Part shown: positions 1 through 9,314 of the stretch, piece after piece
Position numbering within the stretch: the first letter of the stretch is position 1
Layout: the number at the start of each line of letters is the position of its first letter
NCBI GenBank assembly: GCA_030068145.1
Contig: JAPJBO010000626.1
Coordinates: 1 to 64,000 of the forward strand
From: Diplonema papillatum
Lineage: Eukaryota > Euglenozoa > Diplonemea > Diplonemida > Diplonemidae
Direction: 5' to 3'
DNA length: 64,000 nucleotides
Position numbers and translations under genes: made by a program
Notes under the pieces: model-generated
What the model was told of the DNA's origin: nothing
Databases searched by the model: none
The model's input: the letters and a program-made list of their open reading frames with translations, nothing else

Positions 1-910
1 CAAAAAAAAAAAAAAAAAGCGCGATTTTTTTTTTTTTTTTCATGTCGACGCCCGTAGGCAACGGCTTCACTGGGCCGGGTTTACTGTCGGGTTAGAAACT
101 GAACTGATACTGAAAGAAAAATGGAAACGGGGAGGAATTCGATTGTCGGGGCTTCCTGCAAACTGATCCCCCCATGAAGGCCTTCTAGTGGGGCCGGGTA
201 GGTCAGGTGGAGCGCCCGAGACTAACTAGTAGCTGCCTGAAGCCAACCGTCCTAGTTTCTAAGACATGTGGATCATTCAACGACGTATCATTGTGCTAGT
301 CTACTCTACTAACGTTTGTTCCGATTCCGTTCGGCCTTCTTGCGTTGGCCGGCCGGATCGGGGGTGTTTGGTGGCACAGGTCAGCTCTTTGACTAACGAC
401 TAAACCGAGCCCATTGCTCGGGTTGCCGACCATATCTGGAGCACAGTCACTGTGTTAGACACTGTCACTGAACGAGGCAATTGACAACATTTTGTCTACT
501 GGTAGCGAGTGGAAGTTCCACTGGAACAACGTTTTTTCGAAGAGCGCATGCTTGTTGCACAGTCATTTGTACGTGTATAGGCAGTAACTACAAGTGACCT
601 GCGGTGTAGCCGCTTCGCAGACAGCCACTTGTCAAGGCCTACGACTGGCCTTTCGTCGCAAGGGTGACCAACGGCAGCCGCGGTTGTGGCCCGACACGGA
701 CGGCTTTGAAAGCCGCTAGCTGCTATCTGCAGCCAACTTCATTCCGACCCTCTGGCGACGCGGACGTTAGGATTGTGTTGGTTTTCGATTCGGGGATGAG
801 GACCGTTCAGTGTTCGGTTTGAGGAGGGAGGATTGAGACAATTTGAGTCTTTGATTGAGTTTGAAAAAATTGGTGGCGGACAGCAGGCAGACGTAGACGG
901 ACGAGCCCGC

Positions 911-3900
911 TCAGGCCCACTCACCCGGACCACTGCTGGCTGTTGAAGCCGCATCCTGCATGTCCAGGGCGTCCTTGAACCGGAGCGTGCCAGTGCAAGA
1001 ATCCAGGTCTGGTGTCGGAGAGCGATCTGATTCGTGCTGAGGCCCGGCGAGTTGACTGCCGTTCGAACTGGTATCCGGCCCAGGTACCGGTTGACTCGAA
1101 AGCAGCGGAACCACAGGCGAACTCAACTGCGATAGAACGGTCTGAGAGCTCCAGGCCGAGAGCATGTCGCTCGAGACAGCAGGAGTTGTTGCATTGCTCC
1201 ACAGCAGATTATCGTCATTGAGCAGGATCCGGTACCGCGGTATAGCCCCAACTTCCTGCAGGTATCGAAGAGCAACCTCTGGATGCTGGAACAGCAGGAG
1301 CCAAAGTTTATCCTTTGATCCTACGTGCTTCAAGCCTTCCGAGCGACCACACTTGCCAGCCATGTCTGCCCACATGCTGTCCCGAAGCCGTTGGGTCACG
1401 AGGTCGGTGCAGCTCACGAACAAGTGCTCCAGCGGACTACGGGAGCGGCGACCACAGACTGGGCAGGGGAGGAAAAGCTGGCGCCTGTCACAACGATGCA
1501 ACGTGTAGTACTCAGCTGAGTACATCGTCATGACAAGCGGGTGGTGACCCGTCCGCAACTGGCGCGATTCCTTCTCCGCCCGATTTGTGAGGTCCTTACG
1601 GCGCTTGATAACGCGCCCGTTCACAATGCCAGCAAACGGAGTTTCATTACCTGCCATCGCAGCCCGCCCGTAAGCCATGATCGCCATACTCTCGTTGTAC
1701 TCCCGGGTGAGCCGCGATTTATAGCGTGCTGACGCATCAACCGCTGCAATCGGAGGATGCACCCTGGTGACACCAAATGTCGGGCCCGTCATAGCTCTGT
1801 AGTGGCGACCAGCGGCGTCCTTGGCGAGCTTGTCAGCCACTTCGTTGCCCCGCAGGCCGCAATGACCGTAAACGAACTGGATGGTGAGACGGTACCCACG
1901 GGAGTTGAGTTCGTTGAGCGCTAGCCAGATTTCAATCATCAATGGCTGTTTCTGGGCATGCGGGCCGTTGCAGAGGTCTCGGAGAAGCGACTGGGAATCA
2001 CTCAGGATGAGGATTTCGAGAGGTACATCAGTCGGCGGCAGCACAGCCAACAGTACTCTGAGGGTCTCAACCATCGCGATCGTCTCAGCTCTTGTGCTCG
2101 ACGGGAACTTGCCAGCCGGACAGGTGCTGGAGATTGTCGGGCAGCCGTGTTCGAATCGGACGTCAAAGCCATGTGCATCGGTTAGCCGTACCGAAGGACC
2201 GAACTCCAAATAAGCGGCAGCTCCGCCCCACGTTGTCGCATCGTTGTAGAAGACTTGCCAACGCAGTTGCCGACGGTCGAACCCCGGGTCCCCTACAGGA
2301 GGGGGCGACGGGAGACTTTGCTTCATGACCGAACCATCAGCCCATGCCGTGCAGTCGGGTGATGGCAACGCACGGAGACGTTTTTCCACGATGCTTCTCT
2401 TCTCGGCCGGGGTCTTACCCTCCGGTAACGAGGGATGAATTGCAACTGGAGGACGCAGGGACCAGGGTGCAAACGGGTTGAACACGAACGTCTCACGCGG
2501 AGGGTCACGTGTACCCGCTCTCCTTTCAAGGTCAACATAACGGGCCAGCGGGGTAGCTGGTGCGTTGAGGGTTCGGTCCCAGAGGAGGCTTCGCAGTTTC
2601 AATTTTTCGTAAAGGCTGCCAAGGCGGTGGTCGATGTAGACTTTGATGGGAGGGATACCGGCCTCTTGAGTGGCGACAAGGTCCGATATACCCTTCCTAC
2701 ACCCCAGCACGTACGTCAGCGAGCGCCTGTGCAGCTTCTCGAATTTCTCAAGATACGGGCTCGTGAAGCCTCTTCTACCGCCTTGTGGAAGGAACAAGTA
2801 GGCGCCATATACCGACAGACAATACGTTATTGTTGGGAGAACGTATGTCAAGTACAGACATCGGAGTGTTGTCGTGCTGCAACCCCACGCCTTCCCAGAA
2901 ACGTGCCGTAACAAGTTCATTCTCTTGGACATGATATTGACGACTCGTTCAGCATGCGGGTTGAACGAGAGCTCATCGTCAATTACCAAACCGAGGAACT
3001 TCGTTTCTTTAACCCAGTCGATGCGGTGTGCGACTACTAGCTGAACAGCGCCGTTTTTTCTCCTCGCCTGGACCATTTTTGCGTCTTCAACGGTGGGGTG
3101 GTCAACGCCGTCAAGTTTCAGAATGTGCTTCTTGTGATGCTGCGCGTATTCAGGGGTATTCGCCCAGAAAGAACAGGTTTCGCTCGTAATCCACGCAAGT
3201 AACTGTCGCGCCTGCACCGAAATTGTCGACGGTGAAAAGAGGACCAGGGGAGCCTTCACGTTCACCCCGTGAGGGCGGACGAATAGAGCTTTCGTCTTGT
3301 GGTAAGCAAGGCTCATGTTCACCTTCTCAACCCATTTTTCAACCTCTGAAACAACCACCTGTGCTCTCTCTTTCAGCTCATCAACGCTATTCCCGGTGAC
3401 GACCACTCCGACGTCATCCGCGAACAACGACAGTGTAAGTATCGGCTGACCATCTGTTGTATTACCCATGCTCGTACCGAGGTCAGCAAGCAGCTCCCCC
3501 AACTCGTCAATGCAGAATAGGAACAATATTGGACCAAGCACAGTCCCTTGAGGGACACCCCGTGCAAGAGGGACCTGCTTTCCAGTCACACCGTCCACCT
3601 TATACGCTGCTTTTCTGTCTCTAAGGAAGGCTTGCACCCAGAGCAGAAAACATGAGGGGAGCCCGCGCTGCTCCATGACCCTTAGCAATCGATCGTGGTC
3701 GACCGTATCGAAAGCATTCGCAAGATCGAACGAAAGAAGGCAGGAGAAACGCAGATTACGACGGGCGTTATCGAGCGCGGAGACGATGCTACAGACTTGC
3801 TCCTCAGTTCCCCTCCCTCTACGGAAGCCACCCTGCTTGTCACAAAATGGTAGGACCGATGGGATATCAGGACTTTCAGCTAAGAATACCAGACGATTCT

Positions 3901-5548
3901 TCACCATCACCTCCATCAGCTTCGCCACCACACTAGTGAGGGAGATGGGTCTGTATCCTTCTGGGAGGCTGTGGTCCTTGCCGGGTTTCGGAACCGGGAC
4001 GACGTGTGCTTCGCGCCAATTGCTCGGAACGAATGCGTGCTTCCAGGACATGTTGAACAGTTCTAGGAGCAGCTCCTTTGTAGGTTCTCCCACATGGGAG
4101 AGGACTTCAGAACAGATCCCGTCAGGGTCGAGGGACGTTGTATGTCGTAGCTCACCAATCGCTCGGTTCAGCTCAGCCATTGAGTACAGGTCGACGGACG
4201 CATCAGGCACGGCGGATGGACCACTGTGCGGCTCCCAGCAGGGTGGGGCTGATTCTTGAGCGTTACGGATCTCCCGCTTACACAGCCTCTCAAGGTGATC
4301 GCCAAAGATGTCAGCCTTTCCTTCTGCCTCAACGCAGAAGGTCCCGTCCACTTTGATTGGAGGGACCGCGTGGTGATTGGATCGGCCGTCGATTTTCCGG
4401 ACCTGACGATATAGGAGGCCAATGTCCGTGCATCGGTTAATTCTCGTCATGATGGCGTTCCAGTAACTAGCCTTCGCACCAGTCGCCTCCTCTGAAAAAG
4501 TGCACTTCGCGGCTTCGTATGCATGGCGCTTGGTGACATCTTCGGGATCATCTCGGACATCCTTATGTGCAGCTGCCTTCAGCTTTTCCAAGCGGCCGAG
4601 TTCGGACGTCCACCACGCCTTGTGTGGGCGACTCGACTTCGCCACGGGAACATGCTTTTTGATGCTGCTACGGAGGAGTGAGGTAATCCGTTCAGCGAAC
4701 TTGGCGGGGGTTGCTGGTTGGTGCTTGATGAGGTACCCGCTACGTTCGTCCAGATATCCCGACAGCTTTTTCCAGTCAGCTTTCTTCCAAGAATAACGGT
4801 TTGGGCCACGGGGTTTCGCCTGGCGATAGCCTCTAGGCATTTTGAAGACAAGCGGCAGGTGGTCTGACTCCCAAGACGAGAGCACTCCCCAGTCCCAGAC
4901 ATTTCCCGGCGTCATGGATGAGATGACTACGTCAGGGGAAGAGAATCGAGCATTAGCACGGTATTCCATGGTCGGCGTCTTCCGGTCGTTATAGGTCATC
5001 GCTGAGTTTACTTGCAACCATTCACGAAGAATTCGACCTCCGGCGTTTTGAGCCCCCACTGACCAGTCAGGGTGGTGCGCATTGATATCGCCTGCTATGA
5101 CGACATTGTCGTCAATTGTGAAGGGTTCCATGTTGAGCTTATCAGATTCGTACGGGGCACGGTAGACATTGTACACCCTCAGCGGGGCCAATCCTACCCG
5201 TGTCAGCTCGACGGCGATACATTCCATATAACTGTCTTTGCCGAAGGTCAAAGGTGGGAGCTCTACGGCCGCAATGTTGCTTTTAACAAACGTTATGACA
5301 CCGCCGCCACGTCCGTCTTCGGACCGGTCACACCGGAAAGCTCTATATCCCACCAGGATTGGCAGAAGAGATTTTTCACCTAGCCAGGTTTCTTGCAGAA
5401 GGATGACATCGGGGTCATGCTCCGCAACTCCGCGACTGATGGCATCCGTACTTCCCGGCAGATTTTCACGGGCACGAATGGAGCGGCAGTTGAAGCTGAT
5501 TATCGTTATGAAAGGGGGCTCCACCAGGTGTTGAACTGGCTTGCTCAC
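911..5548 (-). CDS. LINE ORF2: endonuclease / reverse transcriptase / RNase H, 1545 aa
   Basis: This is the enzyme of the LINE: it nicks the target, then primes reverse transcription of the LINE RNA there. An AP endonuclease-like domain spans about residues 12-240, with SFNCRS, LLQETW, GDINAHHP and SDHLPL as catalytic blocks. The RT is at about 500-800, with motif A FDLANAFD near 606, ARGVPQGTVLGP, and FADD near 709. RNase H lies at about 1065-1240, with the D-E-D-H set in AWADGS, TRAET, LSDSQS and YGHCGLRGNE. A C-x2-C-x8-H-x4-C finger (CPVCGRR and EHLFVSC) is near 1360-1385. All catalytic residues are present and there is no internal stop, so the protein looks functional. EN, RT and RNase H in one chain with a C-terminal finger fits I/Ingi-like LINEs. 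Confidence 0.96.
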   Translation of the reverse strand: MSKPVQHLVEPPFITIISFNCRSIRARENLPGSTDAISRGVAEHDPDVILLQETWLGEKSLLPILVGYRAFRCDRSEDGRGGGVITFVKSNIAAVELPPLTFGKDSYMECIAVELTRVGLAPLRVYNVYRAPYESDKLNMEPFTIDDNVVIAGDINAHHPDWSVGAQNAGGRILREWLQVNSAMTYNDRKTPTMEYRANARFSSPDVVISSMTPGNVWDWGVLSSWESDHLPLVFKMPRGYRQAKPRGPNRYSWKKADWKKLSGYLDERSGYLIKHQPATPAKFAERITSLLRSSIKKHVPVAKSSRPHKAWWTSELGRLEKLKAAAHKDVRDDPEDVTKRHAYEAAKCTFSEEATGAKASYWNAIMTRINRCTDIGLLYRQVRKIDGRSNHHAVPPIKVDGTFCVEAEGKADIFGDHLERLCKREIRNAQESAPPCWEPHSGPSAVPDASVDLYSMAELNRAIGELRHTTSLDPDGICSEVLSHVGEPTKELLLELFNMSWKHAFVPSNWREAHVVPVPKPGKDHSLPEGYRPISLTSVVAKLMEVMVKNRLVFLAESPDIPSVLPFCDKQGGFRRGRGTEEQVCSIVSALDNARRNLRFSCLLSFDLANAFDTVDHDRLLRVMEQRGLPSCFLLWVQAFLRDRKAAYKVDGVTGKQVPLARGVPQGTVLGPILFLFCIDELGELLADLGTSMGNTTDGQPILTLSLFADDVGVVVTGNSVDELKERAQVVVSEVEKWVEKVNMSLAYHKTKALFVRPHGVNVKAPLVLFSPSTISVQARQLLAWITSETCSFWANTPEYAQHHKKHILKLDGVDHPTVEDAKMVQARRKNGAVQLVVAHRIDWVKETKFLGLVIDDELSFNPHAERVVNIMSKRMNLLRHVSGKAWGCSTTTLRCLYLTYVLPTITYCLSVYGAYLFLPQGGRRGFTSPYLEKFEKLHRRSLTYVLGCRKGISDLVATQEAGIPPIKVYIDHRLGSLYEKLKLRSLLWDRTLNAPATPLARYVDLERRAGTRDPPRETFVFNPFAPWSLRPPVAIHPSLPEGKTPAEKRSIVEKRLRALPSPDCTAWADGSVMKQSLPSPPPVGDPGFDRRQLRWQVFYNDATTWGGAAAYLEFGPSVRLTDAHGFDVRFEHGCPTISSTCPAGKFPSSTRAETIAMVETLRVLLAVLPPTDVPLEILILSDSQSLLRDLCNGPHAQKQPLMIEIWLALNELNSRGYRLTIQFVYGHCGLRGNEVADKLAKDAAGRHYRAMTGPTFGVTRVHPPIAAVDASARYKSRLTREYNESMAIMAYGRAAMAGNETPFAGIVNGRVIKRRKDLTNRAEKESRQLRTGHHPLVMTMYSAEYYTLHRCDRRQLFLPCPVCGRRSRSPLEHLFVSCTDLVTQRLRDSMWADMAGKCGRSEGLKHVGSKDKLWLLLFQHPEVALRYLQEVGAIPRYRILLNDDNLLWSNATTPAVSSDMLSAWSSQTVLSQLSSPVVPLLSSQPVPGPDTSSNGSQLAGPQHESDRSPTPDLDSCTGTLRFKDALDMQDAASTASSGPGEWA

Positions 5549-5647
5549 CGTGGGTTTCCACCGGGCTTTGATGTTGGACGGTTGTCCGCTGTGTGGGACG
5601 CTCGCAGGGGCCCGGCCATGCCCTGCCGAGCGTTGAGGGACACGCCC

Positions 5648-8600
5648 TCAATGCTGTTGTTGTGACGCGTCCACTGGCGGGTTGCCCCGCAATGGACTCA
5701 TCTCCGCATCACGAGCGGAGGGAGGGTCGGGTGTTGCAGATCGACGTACCCTTCTTTTACGTTGCGTCGCGTCTCGCTGGGAAGTCTCTGCCGCCGCCTT
5801 CCTGTCACCTACTTTACCGGTCTTTAATGCTGCGCGGGCATCCTGTTTGGAGATAACCTTGTTCATCATCCTGGTACGCTCGGATATCCCGGGCGCGGGC
5901 TGGACTGCTTGCTCAGGGGGCGGCATAAACAGCGTCTGCGGATCGGAGCTTACGTATTGGACACCCGCACCTTCGCGGCTTTGGGCCAGGACTTGGTCGG
6001 CAGTCGGATGCGATTCTACAGGTGAAGTGCCCATCGCGTTTCGAGTCGCATACGCTTGCAAGATGCTGGAGTGGACAGCTGACTCAATACTAGAAGTCGA
6101 TGCTGCCGCCGGTTTTGGGGCAGGATGGTCAGAAGAGGTTGAGGGACCGACTTGTTGCGCGACCGTTTCAGCGGGGCGGAGATAGCCACCGCCCGCGGTG
6201 CGGTTCCCGCCTGCTGGCGCAGCAGTATTCAGTTCCGTCACTGGTGCAATGTTTTCTTCTGCCTGTACGAGTTGCTGGGCCGGAATGGGTGGAGATTCAG
6301 GCTCATGCGGCTGCTGGGTGGTACTTGAGTCGTTGACTACCGCAGGTCGGCGCTGCGACACCACATCTGGCGAGGACGTCACATCTCTTTCCCTCCTCCC
6401 AGCTGGAGGAAGCGCCTTTCTCAAGACCCTCTTTTTCCGCCGATCCCCCTCACGCTCCAGGACATTTACTTCTGCAATCTCAAGCCGAGTTTGCTGGACG
6501 GATGCACCCAAGTTGCGCATTTCGGCTGCCATCTCGTTCAGCCTGCTGAAGATGCCGTCTGTCACTTGTTGGTATCCAGCAGCGAGTTCAGACTCCGTCT
6601 TCGTCAGAGCTTCACGACAGCCCCTCTGCAGCTGTTCAGCAAGCCGGACTAGCCCTACTTCGGATTCAGCTGGCTCGGTAGTTCTTGTGGGCAACGATGC
6701 GGAGCCAGCTGGGCGGTTTGGGGACTGGGCTGCCTGGGCTGGTTCGGCATCTACATCGATCGGACGCACAGATTCGGCCTCTGCTTCAAGGACTTCTGCT
6801 ATGGTGACACCCCCAGCAAGGGGCTTACCCTCGTCAACTTTTGGTGTCTGAGTGACGGGCGACCGGCCTGCAAACTCCCACAACTTTTTAGCAGCCGCCT
6901 TGTGCCGTTTTTTGAACTCTGTAAAGGGCAGGAGTTCAGACTGGTTGTCGGAGAACGGATCCGGCCGGACATCGGTCGTCTGAGTTGATACTGGATACTT
7001 GTCAGAGAGGGGCGGCGACGGGTCCGTGGTGGATGGTTCAAGGGGGCATCTCAGTATTTGTTTGAATGCAAGATCGACCCCCTGCGCTGTGCGGTAGTGG
7101 TCCTTGCCGGGGAGCGACTCCGACTTAACAACCCACACGAGGTATCGGCCGCCCTTCTTAGTACGAAACAGCGGCATGGTTTCCCAGCCAAGGTTCAGAA
7201 GGTTCTCGCGTAGGGTATGCCCATTCGTGCGACACGGAACTCCGCGGACCTCAAAGTATCCAATCGGGTTTGGGAGCGTCGGTAGCATGGTTCTAACTTC
7301 ATTGTAATGCTCTACTCGAACACGAATGCCAAAGACACCACGGCACCTAGTGATTCCCATGTGCTTCTCAGATATCGATTGGACCATGTTGCGGGCTTCA
7401 ACAAGGGTCGCGTCTTCCCTTAGTGACAGGACTCGGAAACGGTTGTCCTCCTCAGCGGGTTCAAACACCCCAACCTCTCCGCTCTTCTTCAACACGTCAT
7501 ATTCAAGTATTGCCGGAATAGAAAAGAACACGCGAATCTGCTCAAATACCGCCCCCTTGGTGAACTCCCTCTCATAGGATGCGCCCCACATCCCATTGAC
7601 GTAGAGGCGGTCAAGTGCAGTGTGCATCAGAGCGCGGGCCATATCACGGCAATTGTCGCCGTTGACGTCCTTGACGTAAAAGGTTGCCCTCATGCGCGCC
7701 TCAGGTGCCTCCCACCCTTCATGCAGGTCATGCCTAGGCTGACCCATGGGCTGCATGTGGGGTTTCTTCATAGGCTCCGTTGTTGTGGGACTAGGCGACA
7801 CATGACTACCCCTGCCTCCGGAGTTTGTTGAATACCCATTGTGCAATCCCCCAGTTCCTCTACCGCCACCCTGGTTGCCCCCATTCCCACCTCCTTGCCA
7901 ACGCGCACTACCTCCGCCAAGGATGCCGGGCCATACACAAAGTGACGGGGAGAGGCCGCCGTTGAAACCCAACTCGCCGAGCGGTTTATCGAGTGGAAGC
8001 GGGGCGCCGTAACCCCGAATCACTCGGACGCCAGGGCCAGGAACCAGTCCATGCTTCAGCAGGACGTCACCGAGTCTGTCGCCAAGCATCGCGGACACGC
8101 ACTGACGCCTCCCGTCCACTCCTGTCGCGAAAAAGCTTGTTTGGGTGTTGTAATGGATTATGGCCCTGATATTTTCCTCCGTTACCGGCGGATGGGTAGC
8201 GGGGGTGGCTGTGTCAGGGAACGCCTTGAATTCACTGCAGAGGACATTAGTCGGCGTGGTTGCAGGTAGGGCGGAATGCTGAGGTGCAGCAGTCGGTGCC
8301 GCCGGCGGCGTTGTAGTCGTTGGTTGTGTAGAAGTTGGTAGAACTATAGAACACCCAGCTGGCTCATACAAACAGGGATCCAGCAACGCTTCGATGAGCT
8401 TCAAGTAGCAGCTGCTGGCGGACGCGGCTTCGAACGCACTTCTAGAAGCGAGCAGGCGGTCGTATTTGCGCTGCTGCCGGTGCTGTCTCCGGGTTATAGT
8501 GCGGAGGATTTTGCGGGGGGATATCAGCAGCGGCAGAGGCAAGGGGTGACGCGGAAGGCTTCTGGGGTGGCGCGAGCATGCGTTGAGGCATGCAACGGAT

Positions 8601-8833
8601 GTGATGGTGGAGGGACGGTATGAGAGCACCCAGTGAAGGGAACCGTCCTTCAGGCTACGCCCCTTCCCCGTTGCGTGAAACGGAACTGAGTCGACCAGCC
8701 CCATCAGACCGGGGGCTTCCCTTTCATCGAACGGCACAGAGACATCCACATAAACCGCGAGGGCATCATGCATCACAAGGCCCCAGTATATAGCAAATGC
8801 GTACCAGGCGCCCGCGCGCCATGAGGCGTTCAT
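5648..8833 (-). CDS. LINE ORF1 (gag-like, nucleic-acid-binding), 1061 aa
   Basis: This is the first ORF of the LINE and would make the RNA-binding coat of the retrotransposition particle. It starts at an ATG 81 bp inside the 5' end and stops 99 bp before ORF2. The N-terminal third is rich in Pro, Thr and Ala. A Gly-rich patch (GGNGGNQGGGRGTGG) lies near residue 320. A folded, mixed alpha/beta stretch follows at about residues 375-630, and the C-terminal part is polar and low-complexity with a likely coiled coil around residues 730-800. No CCHC knuckles are visible, unlike many gag-like ORF1 proteins. The second LINE of the window has a shorter, related ORF1 with the same Gly-rich patch and the wording WEAPEARMRATF versus WESPEARFRATF. 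Assignment rests on position and this similarity, not on a recognised domain. Confidence 0.85.
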   Translation of the reverse strand: MNASWRAGAWYAFAIYWGLVMHDALAVYVDVSVPFDEREAPGLMGLVDSVPFHATGKGRSLKDGSLHWVLSYRPSTITSVACLNACSRHPRSLPRHPLPLPLLISPRKILRTITRRQHRQQRKYDRLLASRSAFEAASASSCYLKLIEALLDPCLYEPAGCSIVLPTSTQPTTTTPPAAPTAAPQHSALPATTPTNVLCSEFKAFPDTATPATHPPVTEENIRAIIHYNTQTSFFATGVDGRRQCVSAMLGDRLGDVLLKHGLVPGPGVRVIRGYGAPLPLDKPLGELGFNGGLSPSLCVWPGILGGGSARWQGGGNGGNQGGGRGTGGLHNGYSTNSGGRGSHVSPSPTTTEPMKKPHMQPMGQPRHDLHEGWEAPEARMRATFYVKDVNGDNCRDMARALMHTALDRLYVNGMWGASYEREFTKGAVFEQIRVFFSIPAILEYDVLKKSGEVGVFEPAEEDNRFRVLSLREDATLVEARNMVQSISEKHMGITRCRGVFGIRVRVEHYNEVRTMLPTLPNPIGYFEVRGVPCRTNGHTLRENLLNLGWETMPLFRTKKGGRYLVWVVKSESLPGKDHYRTAQGVDLAFKQILRCPLEPSTTDPSPPLSDKYPVSTQTTDVRPDPFSDNQSELLPFTEFKKRHKAAAKKLWEFAGRSPVTQTPKVDEGKPLAGGVTIAEVLEAEAESVRPIDVDAEPAQAAQSPNRPAGSASLPTRTTEPAESEVGLVRLAEQLQRGCREALTKTESELAAGYQQVTDGIFSRLNEMAAEMRNLGASVQQTRLEIAEVNVLEREGDRRKKRVLRKALPPAGRRERDVTSSPDVVSQRRPAVVNDSSTTQQPHEPESPPIPAQQLVQAEENIAPVTELNTAAPAGGNRTAGGGYLRPAETVAQQVGPSTSSDHPAPKPAAASTSSIESAVHSSILQAYATRNAMGTSPVESHPTADQVLAQSREGAGVQYVSSDPQTLFMPPPEQAVQPAPGISERTRMMNKVISKQDARAALKTGKVGDRKAAAETSQRDATQRKRRVRRSATPDPPSARDAEMSPLRGNPPVDASQQQH

Positions 8834-8914
8834 TTTGTATGTTTATTGGGTCGGTTTTTTTTTATGTGTGTAACACCAATAAAGTACAGAAACTGTAGCT
8901 TTTAAATCGTTGGT

Positions 8915-9314
8915 CGCGAGAAAAAAAAAGCTTTTCCAAGGGTGGGTCCATTTTGAGGACCCGTAATGCCTGGCCCTCAGGAAATTGAAAACGGGTTCTG
9001 AAACGGCTACTGCCTCTGAGGTTGGCAGCAGCTACGCAAATTATCGCACGGGCCAGGTAAGACGCGAAGGGCGGGGCGGGCAGGGGATATGGCCACGGCG
9101 GCCCTGAGAGCGAAGTCATTCAATGAATCGAAGGCACCTTCCAACTACATCGCCGGGGTCGGCCGAGGTGCGGCTGGCTTCACGACGCGAAGCGATATCG
9201 GGCCGAGCGAGATGAAGGCGGAGGAGACCCAAGCGACAGACGGCGACAGAGGTGACTACAGCGATGCTCGCTTCGATGAGTTTGCTGGCTTTCAAGAGAA
9301 TTTGTTCAAAGGGC
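8915..9314 (+). repeat. Duplicated segment, copy 1: PRP6 promoter and first codons
   Basis: These 400 bases recur at 58085-58466. The two copies differ by one A in an A-run, one 19-bp deletion in the second copy, and two substitutions, so the duplication is recent. The segment holds the whole 174-bp space between the LINE and the PRP6 start codon, which must contain the core promoter of PRP6, plus codons 1-75. The left edge of the shared sequence is exactly where the LINE was inserted (the CGCGAG at 8915). Confidence 0.95.

Larger units (their letters stand above)
25..8914 (-). mobile_element. LINE-1st: full-length two-ORF non-LTR retrotransposon
   Basis: The element reads right to left. It has a short 5' UTR (8834-8914), ORF1 (5648-8833), a 99-bp gap, ORF2 (911-5548), a 3' UTR of about 870 bp with no recognisable gene (41-910), and a poly-A tail seen as 16 T on the plus strand at 25-40. 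The bases GCGCGA just outside the tail (19-24) and CGCGA at 8915-8919 look like a 5-bp target duplication, which fixes both ends. Both ORFs are uninterrupted, so the copy is young and possibly active. ORF2 carries an AP-type endonuclease, RT, RNase H and a CCHC-like finger, the layout of the I/Ingi/R1 group of LINEs. The 5' UTR (about 8876-8913) resembles the one of the second LINE near 35604-35645. It lies head-to-head with the PRP6 gene and may alter that promoter. Confidence 0.93.
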
